In this document: positions 43,180 to 51,821 of the stretch, piece after piece | How the letters are laid out: every line of letters begins with the position of its first letter | Numbering within the stretch: position 1 is the first letter of the stretch | Source: Mongoliitalea lutea | GTDB taxonomy: Bacteria > Bacteroidota > Bacteroidia > Cytophagales > Cyclobacteriaceae | Length of the DNA stretch: 64,000 bases | Direction of reading: 5' to 3' | Assembly: GCF_014652135.1 (NCBI RefSeq) | Contig: NZ_BMYF01000001.1 | Location: 62,650-126,649 of the forward strand | Program-made: the position numbers and the translations under genes | The notes under the pieces: model-generated | Databases searched by the model: none | What the model was told of the DNA's origin: nothing | What the model saw: the letters and a program-made list of their open reading frames with translations, nothing else

Positions 43180-44781
43180 CTAACCCTTTCCCAACACTAA
43201 ATCCGCGGCTTTCTCCCCTATCATGATACAAGCAGCGTTGGTGTTGCCCGTGATGATGGTAGGCATGATGGAAGCGTCGGCAATACGCAGCTTTTGAATA
43301 CCATGAACACGAAGTTGATCATCCACTACGGCCATTTCGTCTTTACCCATTTTGCAGGTGCCCACGGGATGATAAAGGGTTTCCAAACTACGCTTCATAT
43401 GCTTTTCCAAGGTTTCGTCGTCAAAACTTGAAGGAAGGTAAATCCCATCTTTTTGAAAGGATTGTAATTCTTTGGTTTCCATGACTTGTTTGGCTACAAG
43501 CATACCTTTTTTGAGTGTTTCCAAGTCATCTGGATGTGAAAAGATATTTGGTTGGATTTTGGGTGGATCCAAGGGATTAGACGAATTTAAGCCTACATAT
43601 CCTTTACTTTTGGGTCTTACCAATATACACATGATTGAAAAGCCTGACTCCTTAGGAAAAGTAGTGACATCATAGAGATCCGTGCTATAATCTTTGTTTA
43701 CTCCTGTCGGTGCAAAATGAAATTGAATATCCGGTCTGTCTAATGTTTGTTCGGTTTTGATAAAGGCATTTGCAGTCAGAGGACTATTGCCCAAAACTCC
43801 TTTTTTGAATAAGATATAATTCGCCAATTCACGGAATTTTACCAAAGGTTTTAGGGTATCGTTGTTTGTTGGGACAGTGGACTTGGCAGAAACACCTGAC
43901 CATACATGCTCAAGCAAATTTTGTCCTACTCCCTTCAATTCATGTTGACAAACAATCCCAAAAGTGTTTAAATACGCCGCACCTCCAATTCCAGAAAGTA
44001 GTAATATCTGAGGACTTTGAAAGGCTCCCGCACTAAGGATGACCTCCTTAGAACAAAATATTTCCCGTAATTTCCCATCTCCATTAATCGCCTGTACACC
44101 TTTGGCTACCTTATTTTCTAGGATGATTTTTGTCACATGTATACGCGTCATGACAGTCAAATTACTTCGCTTCATGGCAGGTTTCAAAAAAGCCGTTACG
44201 GTACTGTGGCGCTCATTATTTTTAATTGTAAACTGAAGCATGGATGCCCCTTCCTGTTGTCCTGCGTTGTATTCAGGGTTTTCGGGAATACCCGTCTGTA
44301 CACAAGCTTTGATGAAGTGCTTTCCCAAAGAATGGGGTTGATGACTGTGGGCTACATGCAGAGGACCTTTATTTCCATAAAAGTCTCCTGAAAAATTTTC
44401 ATTATATTCTGATTTTTTGAAGTAGGGCAATACATCCTGATAACTCCAACCTTCATTCCCTAAGGATGCCCATTCGTCAAAGTCTTTTGGATTGCCTCGT
44501 ACATAAGCCATGGCATTGGTACTACTACTTCCTCCCAAAACCTTTCCTCTTGGAATATAAATTTTTCTGCCATCTACATGGGCTTGTGGTTCGGTCCAAA
44601 ATGACCAATCTACAGCCGTACGGTTCAATTGACTGTAGGCGCCAGGAATGTGAATATCTGTTTGGCTATCGGGACCTCCTGCTTCAAGGAGTAAAACTTG
44701 GTTGCGTGGATTCTCAGATAAGCGATTGGCTAAGACACAGCCTGCCGAACCTGCTCCTACGATGATGTAATCAAAAATCAT
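43180..44781 (-). CDS. GMC family FAD oxidoreductase (choline dehydrogenase-like)
   Basis: A 533-residue protein. The FAD motif FDYIIVGAGSAGCVLANRL is at 3-21; the GMC signatures are PRGKVLGGSSSTNAMAYVRG (~79-98) and GAFQSPQILLLSGIG. The active-site ends are HPVGTCKMG and GNTNAACIMIGEKAADLVL (His and Asn). It oxidises an alcohol in the cytoplasm; choline is only one of several possible substrates, and no betaine aldehyde dehydrogenase is adjacent. Confidence 0.92.
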   Translation of the reverse strand: MIFDYIIVGAGSAGCVLANRLSENPRNQVLLLEAGGPDSQTDIHIPGAYSQLNRTAVDWSFWTEPQAHVDGRKIYIPRGKVLGGSSSTNAMAYVRGNPKDFDEWASLGNEGWSYQDVLPYFKKSEYNENFSGDFYGNKGPLHVAHSHQPHSLGKHFIKACVQTGIPENPEYNAGQQEGASMLQFTIKNNERHSTVTAFLKPAMKRSNLTVMTRIHVTKIILENKVAKGVQAINGDGKLREIFCSKEVILSAGAFQSPQILLLSGIGGAAYLNTFGIVCQHELKGVGQNLLEHVWSGVSAKSTVPTNNDTLKPLVKFRELANYILFKKGVLGNSPLTANAFIKTEQTLDRPDIQFHFAPTGVNKDYSTDLYDVTTFPKESGFSIMCILVRPKSKGYVGLNSSNPLDPPKIQPNIFSHPDDLETLKKGMLVAKQVMETKELQSFQKDGIYLPSSFDDETLEKHMKRSLETLYHPVGTCKMGKDEMAVVDDQLRVHGIQKLRIADASIMPTIITGNTNAACIMIGEKAADLVLGKG

Positions 44782-45035
44782 TTGGTATTTTGAGTTAATA
44801 AGCGATAAAAATTAGGAAAAAAGAGATGTTTGTGCAAGTATTTTTTAATGAGATATCTAAAAAGGAGTTCTATATTGTATTAAGTTTCAAGTACAATAAA
44901 CCATAAGGTAAGTTCTATATAAAAAAAGTAGGCACTTTTATACCATCAAGAGTAACTTTTCCTAAGTTCGAAACTTTGGAAAAGTTTTTCGTCAGAGTTT
45001 TTTAAACCCCAAGTCTCGGATATCCCCAAAAAAGA

Positions 45036-45065
45036 AACCCAGCAGTTTTCAAAAACTGCCGGGTC
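45036..45065 (-). terminator. Terminator of the acyl-CoA synthetase gene
   Basis: On the minus strand ACCCGGCAGTTTT and AAAACTGCTGGGT form a 13-bp stem with one mismatch around a 2-nt loop, followed by TTCTTTTTT. Confidence 0.82.
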
Positions 45066-45068
45066 TTC

Positions 45069-45107
45069 CACTCACTAACTGTTCACTATACACTGTCAAC
45101 TGCTCAC
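45069..45107. repeat. Short simple repeat of CACTRTNCACTG type
   Basis: A run of near-repeats (CACTCACTAACTGTTCACTA, then TACACTGTCAACTGCTCAC) follows the acyl-CoA synthetase stop. It belongs to the same kind of low-complexity intergenic filler as 12797-12880. Confidence 0.5.
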
Positions 45108-45119
45108 TTTTAATACCCT

Positions 45120-46799
45120 CTATACCCCCTTCTTCTCGTGCATTTCCTTGATTTTTCTACGTAGGATTTTTCCTACGTTTGTCTTAGGAAGTTCATCTGC
45201 AAAGTACACTTCACGAGGGACTTTATAATTGGTCAAATTTTCACGGCAGTGCGCAATAACTTCTCCAGAAGTCAAGGACTTATCTTTAGCAACTACATAA
45301 GCAACGACTTTCTCTGTAGACTTATCATCCGGCATGCCAATTACTCCGGTTTCTAATACTTTTGGATGTAAGGCAATTGCATTTTCTACCTCATTTGGAT
45401 AGACATTGAAACCTGACACTAAGATCATTTCTTTCTTTCGATCAACGATTTTCACAAAACCATCTTTATCAATCACTGCAATATCACCCGTTTTAAACCA
45501 AGCACCTTCCATGACTTTTTCGGTTTCCTCAGGTCTGTTCCAATAGCCTTTCATTACTTGAGGTCCCTTGATGCATAATTCACCACGCTCTCCAACAGGA
45601 AGATCTGCTCCGTTATCATCAATAATTTTTACATCTGTATTGGGAAGTGGAATCCCAATAGTTCCTATTCTTTCCGTACCATCAATTGGATTACAGGTAG
45701 CCACAGGTGAGGTTTCAGTTAGTCCATAGCCTTCAGCAAGAGGAGTTCCTGTTACTTTCTCCCACTTTTCAGCTGTGGCCTGCTGCACGGCCATTCCGCC
45801 ACCTACGGAAATCTTAAGAGAAGAGAAGTCCAGTTTGGTAAAAGCTTCCTGATTCAACAAACCATTGAATAAGGTATTCACACCAGTCATCACCGTAAAT
45901 TTCTTTTTACTTAACTCTTTGATAAAACTAGGCATATCCCGAGGATTGGTAATCAACACATTATGTGCACCAATTTTCATCATTGCCAAACAATTAACAG
46001 TCAAAGCAAAAATGTGATACAAAGGCAAAGCAGTGATGACAATTTCTTCTTTTTCCACCAACTTTGGCTTCATCCAAGCAGAAATTTGCTGCATGTTTGC
46101 TACGATGTTTCCATGGGTCAATTCAGCACCCTTAGACACCCCTGTAGTACCTCCTGTATATTGCAAAAAAGCGGTGTCCGCCAAAGTCATTTCCTGACGC
46201 TTAAATTTGGATGCATCCGCCTTGCCCATCATAGTTTTCCAACGGATAGCTCGAGGAAGGTTGAAAGCAGGAACCATTTTTTTGACATGCTTCACAACGA
46301 AATTTACAATCGTGCCTTTCAGGCCACCTAACATATCACCCAATTCAGTGACAATGAAATGTTTAGCATTTAGCTCATGACGGATTTTCTCAAGATTAGA
46401 AGCAAAATTGGCAACTATTACGATGGCTTCGACTCCTGCATCCTGAAATTGATGTTTCATTTCTGGTGCGGTATACAAAGGATTGGTATTAACAACGACC
46501 ATTCCTGCCCGCAAGGTACCAAAAAGAGCTACAGGGTATTGGAGACAGTTGGGCATCTGAATGGCCACACGGTCCCCCTTTTTCATATTTAAATCATTTT
46601 GAAGATAGGAGGCAAACTTTTTGGAAAGCTCATCTACCTCGTTAAAAGTAATTGTTTTGCCCATGCATTCATAAGCAATGGCGTTTCCAAATTTCTTCAC
46701 ACTCTCTTCAAACAAGTTGACGACCGAACTGTATTGGGTGACGTTTACCTCGGTATCTACTGCTGATGGATAAAATTTAAACCACGGGAAATTATGCAT
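45120..46799 (-). CDS. fadD: Long-chain acyl-CoA synthetase
   Basis: A 559-residue AMP-forming ligase. The P-loop-like motif LQYTGGTTGVSKGAELTH (~214-231), EGYGLTETSPVATCNP, WFKTGDIAVIDKDGFVKIVDR and the C-terminal catalytic lysine in LPKTNVGKILRRKI (~540-553) are the ANL family marks. Sequence and length resemble bacterial FadD. It activates fatty acids to acyl-CoA for degradation or lipid synthesis. An acyl-CoA dehydrogenase gene lies 670 bp upstream in the same orientation, beyond a repeat cluster. Confidence 0.95.
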   Translation of the reverse strand: MHNFPWFKFYPSAVDTEVNVTQYSSVVNLFEESVKKFGNAIAYECMGKTITFNEVDELSKKFASYLQNDLNMKKGDRVAIQMPNCLQYPVALFGTLRAGMVVVNTNPLYTAPEMKHQFQDAGVEAIVIVANFASNLEKIRHELNAKHFIVTELGDMLGGLKGTIVNFVVKHVKKMVPAFNLPRAIRWKTMMGKADASKFKRQEMTLADTAFLQYTGGTTGVSKGAELTHGNIVANMQQISAWMKPKLVEKEEIVITALPLYHIFALTVNCLAMMKIGAHNVLITNPRDMPSFIKELSKKKFTVMTGVNTLFNGLLNQEAFTKLDFSSLKISVGGGMAVQQATAEKWEKVTGTPLAEGYGLTETSPVATCNPIDGTERIGTIGIPLPNTDVKIIDDNGADLPVGERGELCIKGPQVMKGYWNRPEETEKVMEGAWFKTGDIAVIDKDGFVKIVDRKKEMILVSGFNVYPNEVENAIALHPKVLETGVIGMPDDKSTEKVVAYVVAKDKSLTSGEVIAHCRENLTNYKVPREVYFADELPKTNVGKILRRKIKEMHEKKGV

Positions 46800-46879
46800 A
46801 AGTAGTTTTTTGATTTTGGGTTTACAACATTAGAAGGACTAAATATAAAGCATAAAAGTTTTAAAGCCACAAAAAATGT

Positions 46880-47390
46880 CTCGCAGAAGGTCCGGAATAC
46901 GCAGAATTTTTTGCTTAAGGTTTCTCTCAGAAAGCGCTGAAACCACTGAATTCAATTTATCATTAATTCTTAGTTGATTAGTAAGTTCCATTTTTTTGAA
47001 TTGTTCTAATGAAAAAATAGATAATGGGTTTGATCAGAATATATGATTTTATTTATCAGATTCCACCTGTAGAATAATCTCCGAAAGGAGTTCAATCCCG
47101 AAGATGGTAGCTCGCAGAAGGCGCTGAATACGCAAAAAATTATAAAAATCTCTATATAACAGGTTTTAATGGTTTGAAAGAACTCCGGATGGAGTTCAAT
47201 CCCGAAAATGGTAGCTCGCGGAAAACTCGGAATTCGCAGAAAAAAAATATGGGAAATTTCATTTAACAGATTTTAATTGATATTAAAAACTCCAGATGGA
47301 GTTCAATCCCGAAGGGTATTAGCCCCGAGTTGCTACTCGGGGTTTAAGAAAGGATATGAAGAATCGATTATTCCAACTCCAGAAGGAGTT
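46880..47390. repeat. Decayed intergenic repeat cluster with AACTCC-N4-GGAGTT palindromes
   Basis: Units of about 104-107 bp begin with a palindrome: CTCCGAAAGGAG (47079-47090), AACTCCGGATGGAGTT (47181-47196), AACTCCAGATGGAGTT (47288-47303) and AACTCCAGAAGGAGTT (47375-47390). These are mostly followed by CAATCCCGAA. Inside units is CTCGCAGAAGG...GAATACGCAGAA (46880-46906, 47111-47137, 47215-47240). A further hairpin CCCCGAGT-TGCT-ACTCGGGG is at 47323-47342. Short frames here are not genes. It looks like a decayed non-autonomous element family. Confidence 0.75.
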
Positions 47391-47422
47391 GAATTCCTTG
47401 GGGAATTTTATTTTCCACAAAA

Positions 47423-47449
47423 AAGCCAACCCGTTGGATGGATTGGCTT
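47423..47449 (-). terminator. Terminator of the acyl-CoA dehydrogenase gene
   Basis: On the minus strand AAGCCAA and TTGGCTT pair around a 13-nt loop and are followed by TTTTG, 21 bp after the gene stop. Confidence 0.7.
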
Positions 47450-47469
47450 AAAATCTTGAATAGGGTTAT

Positions 47470-48627
47470 TTACTTCAATATCTTCCTTGCAATCAATTCT
47501 TTCATAATTTCATTGGTACCTGCATAGATACGCTGTACACGGGCATCGGCAAAAGCACGTGCAACGGAGTATTCCCACATGTATCCATAGCCACCATGCA
47601 ACTGCACACACTCATCAGAAACCCAACATTGCAATTCAGTCAACAAATACTTGGCCGCAGAGGCCATCGCAGAGTCCAGCTTTCCTTCGTTGTGGAGAGA
47701 GACCAATTGATCTACGTAAATTCTTCCTTGTTCCAACTTAGCTGCCATCTCTGCGATTTTGAAACGGGTATTTTGGAAGTCTGAAACCATTTTTCCGAAA
47801 GCAGGTCTGTTTTTCACATAATCCACTGTGCTCAAAAAGGCAGATTCAGCCAATGCAATAGCTGCCAAACCCACCACCAATCGCTCTTGAGCCAATTCGG
47901 TCATCAAATACTTAAAGCCCTCTCCTACTTTACCCAATAAATTTTCCTTTGGAACCTTAACGTCTTCAAAAAATAATTCGCAGGTATCCTGTGCATGCAA
48001 TCCAACTTTTTCAAAAGGCACCCCTTTGGAAAAACCAGCCATATCTTTGTCAACAATGAATAAACTGATTCCTTTGGCTCCTAAACTAGGATCGGTTTTT
48101 GCCGCTACCACTACTACATCACAGAGGTATCCATTGGTAATAAAAGTCTTGGAACCATTGATCAGGTAATGATCTCCTTTATCCTCGGCTGTGGAACGAA
48201 TAGCTTGCAAATCGGAGCCTGCACCCGGTTCCGTCATAGCTACAGCAGCAATCAAGTCTCCTGCAATCATTCCCGGAATATACTTGGCTTTAGCAGCATC
48301 CGTTCCATAATGCATGAGGTAAGGAAACACAATGTCCGAATGCAAAGGATAGCCAATCGCTGGACCTGAACAACCAGAAAGCCCCAACTCTTCTGTAAAA
48401 ATAGCATTGTAACGAAAATCAGATAAACCCAACCCTCCAAACTCCTCGGGGGCCTGCATACATAGAAAACCGTTTTCTCCAAGTTTCTTCCAGGACTCAC
48501 GGGTAACCATTTTATTTTTTTCCCAATCAGCATTGTTGGGAGCAATTTCTTTAGCAATAAAGTCTCTTACGGATTGGCGAAAGAGTTCGTGCTCCTCCGT
48601 AAAAATCATTCTTGGGACATTATACAT
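47470..48627 (-). CDS. Acyl-CoA dehydrogenase
   Basis: A 385-residue flavoenzyme. AVAMTEPGAGSDLQAI and YLINGSKTFITNG are the FAD/substrate motifs. LHGGYGYMWEYSVARAFADAR contains the likely catalytic glutamate, and YAGTNEIMKELIARKIL closes the protein. It introduces the alpha-beta double bond in acyl-CoA beta-oxidation; chain-length preference is not clear. A second possible start (MIFTEEHELF) lies six codons downstream at 48609 and is equally plausible. Confidence 0.95.
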   Translation of the reverse strand: MYNVPRMIFTEEHELFRQSVRDFIAKEIAPNNADWEKNKMVTRESWKKLGENGFLCMQAPEEFGGLGLSDFRYNAIFTEELGLSGCSGPAIGYPLHSDIVFPYLMHYGTDAAKAKYIPGMIAGDLIAAVAMTEPGAGSDLQAIRSTAEDKGDHYLINGSKTFITNGYLCDVVVVAAKTDPSLGAKGISLFIVDKDMAGFSKGVPFEKVGLHAQDTCELFFEDVKVPKENLLGKVGEGFKYLMTELAQERLVVGLAAIALAESAFLSTVDYVKNRPAFGKMVSDFQNTRFKIAEMAAKLEQGRIYVDQLVSLHNEGKLDSAMASAAKYLLTELQCWVSDECVQLHGGYGYMWEYSVARAFADARVQRIYAGTNEIMKELIARKILK

Positions 48628-48758
48628 ATCTTTTTGGGTTTATATTTCAAAATTTTAGAAAAACTATTCTTAAGTAAACGATAGAAATCTCCCGAAAGTT
48701 AAAAAAATAACCCTGTTTAACCAATCAAAATTTGGCATTCTGTATAAATGCCATAAAA

Positions 48759-48787
48759 AAAGCTATGAACGAATTGTTCATAGCTTT
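48759..48787 (-). terminator. Terminator of the second M28 peptidase gene
   Basis: AAAGCTATGAAC (48759-48770) and GTTCATAGCTTT (48776-48787) form a perfect 12-bp stem with a 5-nt loop. On the minus strand it is followed by more T residues. Confidence 0.88.
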
Positions 48788-48807
48788 CATTAAATAGTTG
48801 CTAAAAT

Positions 48808-50340
48808 TTACCAAGGTTTTCTTGGTAGTTTCTCTGCTCTTTCAGAGGTATTATATACCATTGCCGCAATGATGATGGCAGCTTGGGTCATATCTCCAAA
48901 TTGCATACGCTCATACACATCCATATTCGTATGGTAGCCTTTCCCATAATCAATTGGGTCTTGGATAAACTGAAAGCCAGGAACACCAACTGCATCAAAT
49001 GCTACGTGATCCGTGGAACCTGTGCTTCTTCTAGTAATGGTATTTGCGCCCATCTCGTGGAATGGCTCAAACCATTTTTCAAAAATAGGAACCAACATAT
49101 CGTTACCTTCCAAATAAATACCTCTGATTTTACCAGAACCATTATCTAGGTTGTAATAAGCAGAAATTTTATCCCACTCTCCTTTTTTCTCTTTGGTAGC
49201 TCTATCAGCTACATATTTCTGAACATACCCTCTAGAACCATACAAACCCTGCTCCTCTTCGCCCCACAGTGCAATGCGAATGGTTCTTTTTGGTTGAACA
49301 TCCAAGGCTTTCAATATACGGATAGCTTCCATCATAACGACTACACCGGCAGCATTGTCATTAGCGCCAGTACCAGCATGCCAGCTATCTAAGTGACCAC
49401 CTAACATGACAATCTCAGGCTTAAGCGTTCTGTCTGTTCCTGGAATTTCTGCAATAACATTGTATCCTGCATAGTCATCATCCAACCATTGCACATCGAT
49501 TTCAGCTTCTATACTTACTTTTTTACCGTTTTTGATTAAGCGATAAATACGGCCATAGTGCTCTGCAGCAATTTCCATTTCAGGTACAGTTACTTTTTTA
49601 TCTGTAGAAAATGAACCTGAGCGGGTATGGAATACTGTACCGAAACTACCACGGGTACCTGTCAAACGAAGACCTACTTGCTCTTCTAATAAGAAAGCAT
49701 TCAATTTCGCATCCAATTCACGTGCAGTTCTCATTTGGGCCATTTGCTCCGGCGTCCATCTCGATGGCATATTGCCTACAGGAATGGTTTTTCTGTTTTC
49801 CAACTCTTCATCTGTCCAACGTCTAGCTTCAGCTTCAAATGCTGGATTAACGGTCAAATTTGCAGGGGTCATCACAACTTTCCCTTTCAATTTGCCTCTA
49901 TACTTATCAAAGTCTGCATCCGAAGAAATTTCTATCAACATCACTTCATCAGAAACCAGACCATTGGTTCCATCTGTCCAAGCTTTTGGATATCCAATGA
50001 TCTGCGCATAATAAGGCTCTTTCATAGCGATATAGGCTTTCTTCACATCCCATCCCCGTCCAAACTCGCCATAAGTATCAATTTTCACATTGCTCAAACC
50101 CCATTCCTTGAATTTTTCCGCAGTCCAGTTTCTAGCATTGCGAAGATTAGTAGACCCAGACAAACGCGGACCAAGGAAGTCTGTTAGATGAAAGGAAAGA
50201 TCTTGAATTTGGGAATTCCTCATTCCTTCATTTTTGATGCGATGCATCATTTCGAGATTCACCGTCTCTTGGGCAAATACCTGCCCCATGGCTAGAAGCC
50301 ATACCAAAATCAGGCTTGATATCTTGGTTTTGTAATTCAT
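48808..50340 (-). CDS. Secreted M28 family zinc aminopeptidase
   Basis: 510 residues from the ATG at 50340, which gives the signal peptide MNYKTKISSLILVWLLAMGQ; the longer in-frame start at 50466 lies across a terminator and is unlikely. A PA-like region is followed by the zinc site: MLGGHLDSWHAGTGANDNAAG (His, Asp), WGEEEQGLYGS (Glu pair), STDHVAFDAVG and GYHTNMD (His). It probably degrades peptides in the periplasm or outside. It is a paralogue in function, not in architecture, of the PSMA-like enzyme at 20642-22741, lacking the C-terminal dimerisation domain. Confidence 0.9.
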   Translation of the reverse strand: MNYKTKISSLILVWLLAMGQVFAQETVNLEMMHRIKNEGMRNSQIQDLSFHLTDFLGPRLSGSTNLRNARNWTAEKFKEWGLSNVKIDTYGEFGRGWDVKKAYIAMKEPYYAQIIGYPKAWTDGTNGLVSDEVMLIEISSDADFDKYRGKLKGKVVMTPANLTVNPAFEAEARRWTDEELENRKTIPVGNMPSRWTPEQMAQMRTARELDAKLNAFLLEEQVGLRLTGTRGSFGTVFHTRSGSFSTDKKVTVPEMEIAAEHYGRIYRLIKNGKKVSIEAEIDVQWLDDDYAGYNVIAEIPGTDRTLKPEIVMLGGHLDSWHAGTGANDNAAGVVVMMEAIRILKALDVQPKRTIRIALWGEEEQGLYGSRGYVQKYVADRATKEKKGEWDKISAYYNLDNGSGKIRGIYLEGNDMLVPIFEKWFEPFHEMGANTITRRSTGSTDHVAFDAVGVPGFQFIQDPIDYGKGYHTNMDVYERMQFGDMTQAAIIIAAMVYNTSERAEKLPRKPW

Positions 50341-50431
50341 AAGCTGTTGATTTTTATTTTCAATTCCAAAATTGTCGAAAAATATGGATTGAGAGTTAAC
50401 CAATGATGTAAAACTCTGGTATGAAAATAAA

Positions 50432-50457
50432 AAAACCTGGCTATAAAACCAGGTTTT
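50432..50457 (-). terminator. Terminator of the TPR protein gene
   Basis: On the minus strand AAAACCTGG and CCAGGTTTT pair around an 8-nt loop and are followed by TTT. Confidence 0.85.
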
Positions 50458-50564
50458 AACTATCAAGCCTAACCGTTGAAAAACTATCCAACGCTAGATA
50501 TTATAGTCGTAGTAATTGATTAAACGAATATTCATTTAATAATTACTATACAAACGTCATAATA

Positions 50565-51776
50565 CTATCTTTCCATCCAACCCTCTCCAAGAATTGCAAT
50601 TAGTTTTTGATTGTATTTTTCAGCTTCTGAAGTGTTTTTTAAACGAGTATGGATTTGGAAAAGGATTTCCATTATTTCAGTGTTATCAGGTCTCAATTCT
50701 GATGCTTTAGTAAAATACGGCACAGCGTCCTTGTATAGACCATCAGCCTCAGCACTCATGGAAGAAGCTCTTTTTTCCCATTCTTCATCTGACAAATTAT
50801 TCACTTCTGCTAAAATAGCTCTCGCTCTATCTAAATAGATTGCTCCAGTATAATAGTTCCCTTCAAAAAATTCAGGATCAGCTTGAGTTGTTTTTTTATA
50901 CTGTTCCAATGCGCCATCAATATTACCAGACTGTTCAAGCAAATATCCATATCTTAATAAAAGTCCAGCATTTTGTGGATCATCTTTTAGCGCAGTTTGA
51001 ACTGAAATCATTGCCTCTTCCATTTTATCCATCTGAAGTAACAACTGAACCTCAAATTCTGACAAAGTTTTGTCATCTGGGAAATCTTTTTTAGCCATCG
51101 TTACATATTTATATGCAGCTTCGGCATCCTTTTCTTCAGATGAAGCTATTTGGATCAAAAAATAATATGTGTTCAATTTGTCATATTCAGGAATCTCTAA
51201 CAATCTATAAAAGTGCTTTTTGGCAGCCTCTACATTCCCCATCTCAGTATACGCCAAATAGCCAGCATTAAAGTTAGCGGTTGTATCTTTTGGGTCAATA
51301 TCAGAAACCAAGTTAAAGAACTCATAAGACATAGCAAAATCCTCATCTTCATAAGATCTGATAGCTTTATCGAAAGATGCTAATTTTAATGATACCATGG
51401 AATAAGGTCTCAAGTTTTCTGGCATTCCTGGAATTTCTTCTTTCCATACATCCTTTCCAATTTTGCTATTTACATCACCCCCTGCCATTTCCATGGCTTT
51501 TGTAAATGAATTGAAGGCAGACCTTCCAATAGCAACTGTTGATGAGGCAAGGTCTTCATCTTGGGTAAACATTTTTGTCTCAATCTGGCCTTTTAAAACC
51601 ATAGTAGAAGGATCATCTTGGGTTTCTGCATCGGTCAAGGCTGTATTAACCTCTTCCAAGGCAACTTCAAGATTTCCTTTCTTGAAATTGGAGTTAGCGG
51701 ATCTAACTACTTTCTTTTGGGCAAAGGCAGTGGTAGCGAAAACCACAAGTGCCAATGATAAGATTAACTTTTTCAT
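50565..51776 (-). CDS. Secreted tetratricopeptide repeat protein
   Basis: A 403-residue protein with signal peptide MKKLILSLALVVFATTAFAQ, then helical repeats throughout, with recognisable TPRs such as YEFFNLVSDIDPKDTTANFN, GYLAYTEMGNVEAAKKHFYRL and LRYGYLLEQSGNIDGALEQYK. No enzymatic motif is present. It is probably a periplasmic scaffold or assembly factor. It lies 45 bp after gyrA in the same direction; readthrough is possible, but no functional link is known. Confidence 0.8.
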   Translation of the reverse strand: MKKLILSLALVVFATTAFAQKKVVRSANSNFKKGNLEVALEEVNTALTDAETQDDPSTMVLKGQIETKMFTQDEDLASSTVAIGRSAFNSFTKAMEMAGGDVNSKIGKDVWKEEIPGMPENLRPYSMVSLKLASFDKAIRSYEDEDFAMSYEFFNLVSDIDPKDTTANFNAGYLAYTEMGNVEAAKKHFYRLLEIPEYDKLNTYYFLIQIASSEEKDAEAAYKYVTMAKKDFPDDKTLSEFEVQLLLQMDKMEEAMISVQTALKDDPQNAGLLLRYGYLLEQSGNIDGALEQYKKTTQADPEFFEGNYYTGAIYLDRARAILAEVNNLSDEEWEKRASSMSAEADGLYKDAVPYFTKASELRPDNTEIMEILFQIHTRLKNTSEAEKYNQKLIAILGEGWMER

Positions 51777-51821
51777 TTGATTACTGATTTGCTAAATTGT
51801 TTGGTTCTGATTAAGTTCAAA

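Larger units (their letters stand above)
44782..45119. other. Intergenic region between GMC oxidoreductase and acyl-CoA synthetase
   Basis: About 340 bp. It contains the terminator of the acyl-CoA synthetase gene (45036-45065) and a short CACTATACACTGTCAACTG-type simple repeat (45069-45107). The remainder, 44782-45030, is AT-rich and should hold the GMC gene promoter; no clear TAnnTTTG box stands out. Confidence 0.6.

Noticed and set aside
46880-47390. CRISPR-like reading of the repeat cluster
   Set aside because: Units are about 105 bp, degenerate and palindromic, with similar rather than unique spacers, and there are no cas genes.
49735-50187. 150-codon plus-strand frame opposite the second M28 peptidase
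   Set aside because: It is antisense to a well-supported gene, has no recognisable motif and has the composition expected of a shadow.
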